NCBI GenBank assembly: GCA_017881445.1
Contig: JADGQX010000024.1
Coordinates: 1-32,112 of the forward strand
Length of the DNA: 32,112 nt
Origin: Gemmatimonadota bacterium
Lineage (GTDB): Bacteria > Gemmatimonadota > Gemmatimonadetes > Longimicrobiales > RSA9
Direction: 5' to 3'
The first letter of the stretch is position 1; every line of letters begins with the position of its first letter. Below are positions 28,278 through 32,112 of the stretch, piece by piece. A program made the translations under genes and the position numbers. The notes under the pieces were generated by a model. That model was given only the letters and a program-made list of their open reading frames with translations. It was not told the origin of the DNA and made no database searches.

Positions 28278-28311
28278 AGAGCGGCGGCGGGCGAGAGCCC
28301 GCCGCCGCTCT
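28278..28311. terminator. 15-bp perfect stem with GAGA tetraloop between convergent genes
   Basis: AGAGCGGCGGCGGGC-GAGA-GCCCGCCGCCGCTCT between the stops at 28260 (+) and 28334 (-); no T-tract. Confidence 0.7.
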
Positions 28312-28333
28312 GGCATACGGGGGCGGACGCACC

Positions 28334-29521
28334 TCAGCCGGCGCGAGGCGCCGCGGGGGCGCGGACGCGGGGGAAGCTCACGAGCACGCGGGTCCCAGTG
28401 GATCCGGTGTGGTGCTCGACGGAGCCACCGAGCTCGCTCTGGACGAGCGCGTCCACGATGCTGCGGCCACTGCCGAGGACGTAGGCGCCCTCGACGTGCT
28501 CGTAGCCGACGCCGTCGTCCTCGACCTCGAGGCTGATAGTGGCCTCGCTTTCGGAGACGTGGACTTCGACGCGGCCGGCGCGGCCTTCGGGGAAGGCGTG
28601 TCGCATGGCGTTGGTGAGTAGCTCGTTGAGTGTGAGGGCGACGGCGAAGCCCTGGGGCTCCTCGATGAGCACGGGGGGGCCGGTGACGTCGAGTGAGATG
28701 CGCTGCTCGGGATCGGCGACGTTGCGCAGCCGCTGGGCCATCTTCTCGGCGATCTCCTTGATCGGTATCCCGGTGTAGTTGCGGCGGCGCAGCGACTCGT
28801 AGACCAGCAGGAAGGAGCGGAGCCGGTTCTCGAGGGAGGAGAGTGCCTGGTCGGTGCTGCGGGGCGGGCGGCGGTTCCGCTCCATGCCGAGCAGGCCCAT
28901 GATGACGGACAGGTTGTTGCGGACGCGGTGGTCGATCTCGCGCAGCAGCCTGGCCCGCTCCTCGGCGTCCTTCTTGGCCTGCTCGTAGAGGTCGTAGTTC
29001 TGCTGGGCGAGCTCGGCGAGCCGGCGGTTGGTGTCCCGCAGCTCGCGCTCGGCGCGATGGGCGCGCAGGCGGCTCCTTATGCGGGCGGTCAGCTCCGCTA
29101 CGTGGAACGGCTTGGCCACGTAGTCGTCGGCGCCGGCGTCGAAGGTCCGGATCACATCCTCGGTGGAGGTCCGGGCCGTGACCATGATGACGGGGAAGAG
29201 CGGGTCGGGTCCCGCCTTGATCTCCCGGCAGATGGACCAGCCGTCGCGGCCGGGGAGCATGGCGTCGAGGAGGACGAGATCGACCTCCCCCAGGAAGCGG
29301 AACCCCTCCTCTCCACGTGCGACGGCCACCACCTCGAAGCCGTGGGCCTCCAGCAGATCCTGGAACATCTGCCGGGCGAGGGGCTCGTCATCGACGACGA
29401 GAATGCGGGCCGGCCGCTCGTCCGGATCGGTAGGCGGCAGGAGGGCGGCGCCGCTCTCGGCGCCGGCGCCGCCCGGGCTCTGCGTTGACATCACCGTTCG
29501 CGAGGAAGAACTCTCGCGCAC
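28334..29521 (-). CDS. Receiver + HisKA_2-type histidine kinase
   Basis: GTG 29521 with SD AAGGAG; REC ILVVDDEPLARQMFQDLLEAHGFEVV...VLLDAMLPGRDGW..VTARTS..DDYVAKPF; HisKA_2 LLREIDHRVRNNLSVIMGLLGMERNR; HATPase LTLNELLTNAMRHAFPEG..EDDGVGYE. Confidence 0.92.
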   Translation of the reverse strand: MRESSSSRTVMSTQSPGGAGAESGAALLPPTDPDERPARILVVDDEPLARQMFQDLLEAHGFEVVAVARGEEGFRFLGEVDLVLLDAMLPGRDGWSICREIKAGPDPLFPVIMVTARTSTEDVIRTFDAGADDYVAKPFHVAELTARIRSRLRAHRAERELRDTNRRLAELAQQNYDLYEQAKKDAEERARLLREIDHRVRNNLSVIMGLLGMERNRRPPRSTDQALSSLENRLRSFLLVYESLRRRNYTGIPIKEIAEKMAQRLRNVADPEQRISLDVTGPPVLIEEPQGFAVALTLNELLTNAMRHAFPEGRAGRVEVHVSESEATISLEVEDDGVGYEHVEGAYVLGSGRSIVDALVQSELGGSVEHHTGSTGTRVLVSFPRVRAPAAPRAG

Positions 29522-29524
29522 CGG

Positions 29525-30115
29525 CTACTCCTTCTGCAGCAGGGGCGCAGCGAGCAGGATCTTTCGAGCGAGCTCGACCATGGGCGTGTTCTTGTCCTGG
29601 CTGGTCTTCTGGAGGAAGCGGTACGCCTCCCGCTCCGTGAGTCCGCGGGTGTCCATGAGCAGCCCCTTGGCGCGCTCGATGATCTTCCTCTCCTCGAGCT
29701 TCAGTTCCAGCATGTCGCGCTGGTGCCGGGCATCGAGCCACTCGTCGAAGCGGGCGCGGGCGACGGCGATCGCGGGTGCCAGATCATCCGGGTCCACGGG
29801 CTTGACCAGGTAGTGGAAGATGGGAGCCCGCGTCGCCTCCTCGACCGTCCGCGAATCGCTATAGGCGGAGAGTATGATGATGGGCATGGGCCGCTCCGCG
29901 GTGATCTCGTGGGCGGCCTCGGGGCCGGTCATGACCGGCATGCGGATGTCGAGGAACGCGATGTCGGGCTTGGTTTCGCGGGCGAGCTGCACCGCTTCCT
30001 TGCCGTTGGTCGCGGTCGCGACGACCGTGTGGCCCAGCGTCTCGAGCTGGCTCGTCAGGGCCAGATTGTGCAGCGCCTCGTCATCGGCGATCAGCACGCG
30101 CAGGGCGGTGGCCAT
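29525..30115 (-). CDS. ANTAR-domain response regulator
   Basis: SD aaggag before ATG 30115; REC VLIADDEALHNLALTSQLETLG..IAFLDIRMPVMTG..ILSAYSD..YLVKPVDPDD; ANTAR DMLELKLEERKIIERAKGLLMDTRGLTEREAYRFLQKTSQDKNTPMVELARKIL. Confidence 0.94.
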   Translation of the reverse strand: MATALRVLIADDEALHNLALTSQLETLGHTVVATATNGKEAVQLARETKPDIAFLDIRMPVMTGPEAAHEITAERPMPIIILSAYSDSRTVEEATRAPIFHYLVKPVDPDDLAPAIAVARARFDEWLDARHQRDMLELKLEERKIIERAKGLLMDTRGLTEREAYRFLQKTSQDKNTPMVELARKILLAAPLLQKE

Positions 30116-30327
30116 TGGGGACTCCTTGCAGAGGACGAACCTCGTCCGATGGGGTTGCGCGGATGCCTGGTGGTTCCCGCAAGGGTCAAGCCAGACGCGA
30201 CGCGGCGCGCTCGACCCCCTGCGAGTTGAGGCGCGCCGTGACCTCGTCGTCCGGCTTCGGCGGGCGACGGGGGCAACTTGGAGGCGGCCGCGCCGGGACG
30301 CAAGGTCCGCCGCGGGGCGATGCGACA

Positions 30328-30343
30328 TGGCCCCCCTCTTGCA
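30328..30343 (+). promoter_or_regulatory. Sigma-54 (RpoN)-type promoter candidate
   Basis: TGGCCCCCCTCTTGCA: GG-N10-GC spacing and TGGC/TTGCA elements, ~71 nt upstream of ATG 30414. Confidence 0.55.
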
Positions 30344-30413
30344 CTTTCGGCGTGCCAGAATGGATGTTCAGGCCAGGCCGCGGGACGCGCGGCATCCCTG
30401 CCGATGGAGCACG

Positions 30414-32112
30414 ATGGGTTCCTTGCTGACTCTGGTCGCCCTGGCGTGGGCCGCGCTGCTGAGCCTGGCGGCGGCGGTGCCGCCGCCTTCCCGTGCCAGC
30501 GCTTCACCGGCGCGCGCGGCCGCTTCCCCTTCGGCGCGGCGGCCAGGGGCGGGCCCGGCGACGCGGGCGTTGCAGGAGGACCTCGCGCGCTACGTGGACG
30601 TCCCGGGCTGGCGGGCGGAGTTCAGCGTCACGGTGGTCTCGCTGGACCGGGGGGACACGCTCTTCACGCAGAACCCCGACCTGCCGCTGGCGCCGGCGTC
30701 GGACATGAAGCTGTACACGACCACGGCTGCGCTCTACTACCTGGGCGCCGATTTCCGCTACAGCACGTACGTGCTCACCCGCGGCGAGCTGAAGGATGGT
30801 GTCCTGGACGGCGACGTCGTCCTCTACGGCACCGGCGACCCCTCGCTCTCCTTCCGGTTCCACGGCAACAGCAGTGCGTCGATGCGCGAGTTCGCGGACT
30901 CCATGGTCGCGCGGGGCGTGAAGGAGATCCGGGGCGACATCGTCGGGGACGGCTCGTACTTCCGCGGCTATGCAGCGGGCTACGCCTGGGACCAGAACTA
31001 CATGAACGCGTCCTACGCGGTGCCCTCGGGCGCACTTTCGCTGAACGAGAACCTCGTCACGCTGCGCATCTCGCCCGGAGCGTCGGCGGGCGCACCGGCG
31101 GTCGTGGAGGGGATGCCCGGCGGCAGCTGGCTGGCGGTGCAGAACGAGGCGGTGACCACGGCCGGCGGGCGGAGCGGCATCGACGTCCGGCGTTGGAGCT
31201 ACGATGGCCCGATCGTGGTGAAGGGGCGCATCAGTCGAGGCGCCGGTGCCATCACGCGCCTGGTGGTGGCGGCGGATCCGGCGCAGTACACGGCGGCGGC
31301 GTTCCGGCAGGCGCTGGAGGAGCGGGGCATCCGCGTCTCCGGCGCCGTGCGGGCGGTGCACGACTCGGCTCAGTCGCCGGTGACGGGGCGGGCGGTATTC
31401 GCGCCGGCTTTCGGACGTGGGGCTCCGCTGCACGTGATGATGGTGTACCAGTCGCCGCCGCTGCTCAACATCCTGGACATCCTGATGCACCTCTCGCACA
31501 ACATGTTCGCGGAACAGACGCTGCGGACGGTGGGCCGGGTCGCCCTGGGAGAGGGCTCGGCGCCTGGCGGTCACCGGGCGATCATGGAAATGCTGAGCTG
31601 CGAGACCGGGCTGGACACCACCCGGCTGATGCTGCACCAGGTCGACGGCTCCGGCCTCTCGCCCGAGAACCGGACCACCACCCGCACCATGATCCGCCTG
31701 CTGACCGTGGCGGCGGGCGCACCCTTCTTCCCCGCCCTCTGGCAAACGCTGCCGGAGGCGGGGCACCGCCACCTGACGCGCATGTTCAACACGCCCGCCT
31801 ACAACAACCTGCGGGCCAAGACGGGGACCATCGACAACGTGTCCGCGCTCTCCGGCTACGTGCGCGCGGCCGACGGCGAGCGCCTCGCCTTCAGCATCAT
31901 CAGCAACGGAGACCCTTCCACCTGGAAGGCCAAACGGGTGGAGGACGCCATTGGCGCCCGGCTCGCCGCCTTTTCCCGCCCGGAGGGCGAGCTAGCCTCG
32001 CCCGTGGACCCGTCGTTCCGGGCGGCGGGAGCCGCCGCCGTGACGGCCGCCGCCCCGGCCGCCCCGGCCGCCCCGGTCGCGGCGCCCACGGGCGCCGCTC
32101 CGCCGGCCGCCG
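30414..32112 (+). CDS. D-alanyl-D-alanine carboxypeptidase/endopeptidase, PBP4 type (peptidase S13), 3'-truncated by the window edge
   Basis: Absent from the supplied ORF track (no stop in window). Manual translation: MGSLLTLVALAWAALLSLAAAV...LFTQNPDLPLAPASDMKLYTTTAALYYLGADF (SxxK)...YAVPSGALSLNENLV (SxN)...NNLRAKTGTIDNVSALSGYV (KTG), then an Ala/Pro-rich tail still open at 32112. Confidence 0.93.
   Translation, partial: MGSLLTLVALAWAALLSLAAAVPPPSRASASPARAAASPSARRPGAGPATRALQEDLARYVDVPGWRAEFSVTVVSLDRGDTLFTQNPDLPLAPASDMKLYTTTAALYYLGADFRYSTYVLTRGELKDGVLDGDVVLYGTGDPSLSFRFHGNSSASMREFADSMVARGVKEIRGDIVGDGSYFRGYAAGYAWDQNYMNASYAVPSGALSLNENLVTLRISPGASAGAPAVVEGMPGGSWLAVQNEAVTTAGGRSGIDVRRWSYDGPIVVKGRISRGAGAITRLVVAADPAQYTAAAFRQALEERGIRVSGAVRAVHDSAQSPVTGRAVFAPAFGRGAPLHVMMVYQSPPLLNILDILMHLSHNMFAEQTLRTVGRVALGEGSAPGGHRAIMEMLSCETGLDTTRLMLHQVDGSGLSPENRTTTRTMIRLLTVAAGAPFFPALWQTLPEAGHRHLTRMFNTPAYNNLRAKTGTIDNVSALSGYVRAADGERLAFSIISNGDPSTWKAKRVEDAIGARLAAFSRPEGELASPVDPSFRAAGAAAVTAAAPAAPAAPVAAPTGAAPPAA

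Overview
High-GC bacterial chromosomal window, gene-dense, with mostly housekeeping content. Gene order and composition would fit a Gemmatimonadota-like genome, but no phylogenetic marker here was tested. Left to right: a 5'-truncated DUF58 protein and a BatA-like VWA protein; mfd; two parvulin-type peptidyl-prolyl isomerases; a tightly overlapping block pdxA-ftsE-ftsX-envC-like-holB; moaC; a small lytic transglycosylase; a minus-strand cell-wall cluster (small acidic protein, two MltD-like transglycosylases, a conserved hypothetical); an eRF1/Pelota-like (baeRF/Balon-type) protein; guaB; a DUF2281-like protein; a hexapeptide acyltransferase; acs; a DksA/TraR zinc-finger protein; a degenerate receiver; a Fur-family regulator; an ANTAR response regulator paired with a REC-HisKA_2 kinase; and a PBP4-type D,D-carboxypeptidase that runs off the right edge. 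No tRNA, rRNA, CRISPR array, transposase or prophage genes were recognised. The most interesting signals are: (1) an in-frame inverted-repeat hexamer element inside mfd; (2) an 80-nt near-perfect palindrome built of CGNNNN hexamers at the 3' end of acs; (3) the eRF1-like protein, which lacks a GGQ at the expected place; (4) an EnvC-like M23 domain that has lost its zinc ligands, encoded directly after ftsEX; (5) a sigma-54-type promoter in front of the PBP4 gene. I saw no clearly novel multi-gene defence or mobile system.
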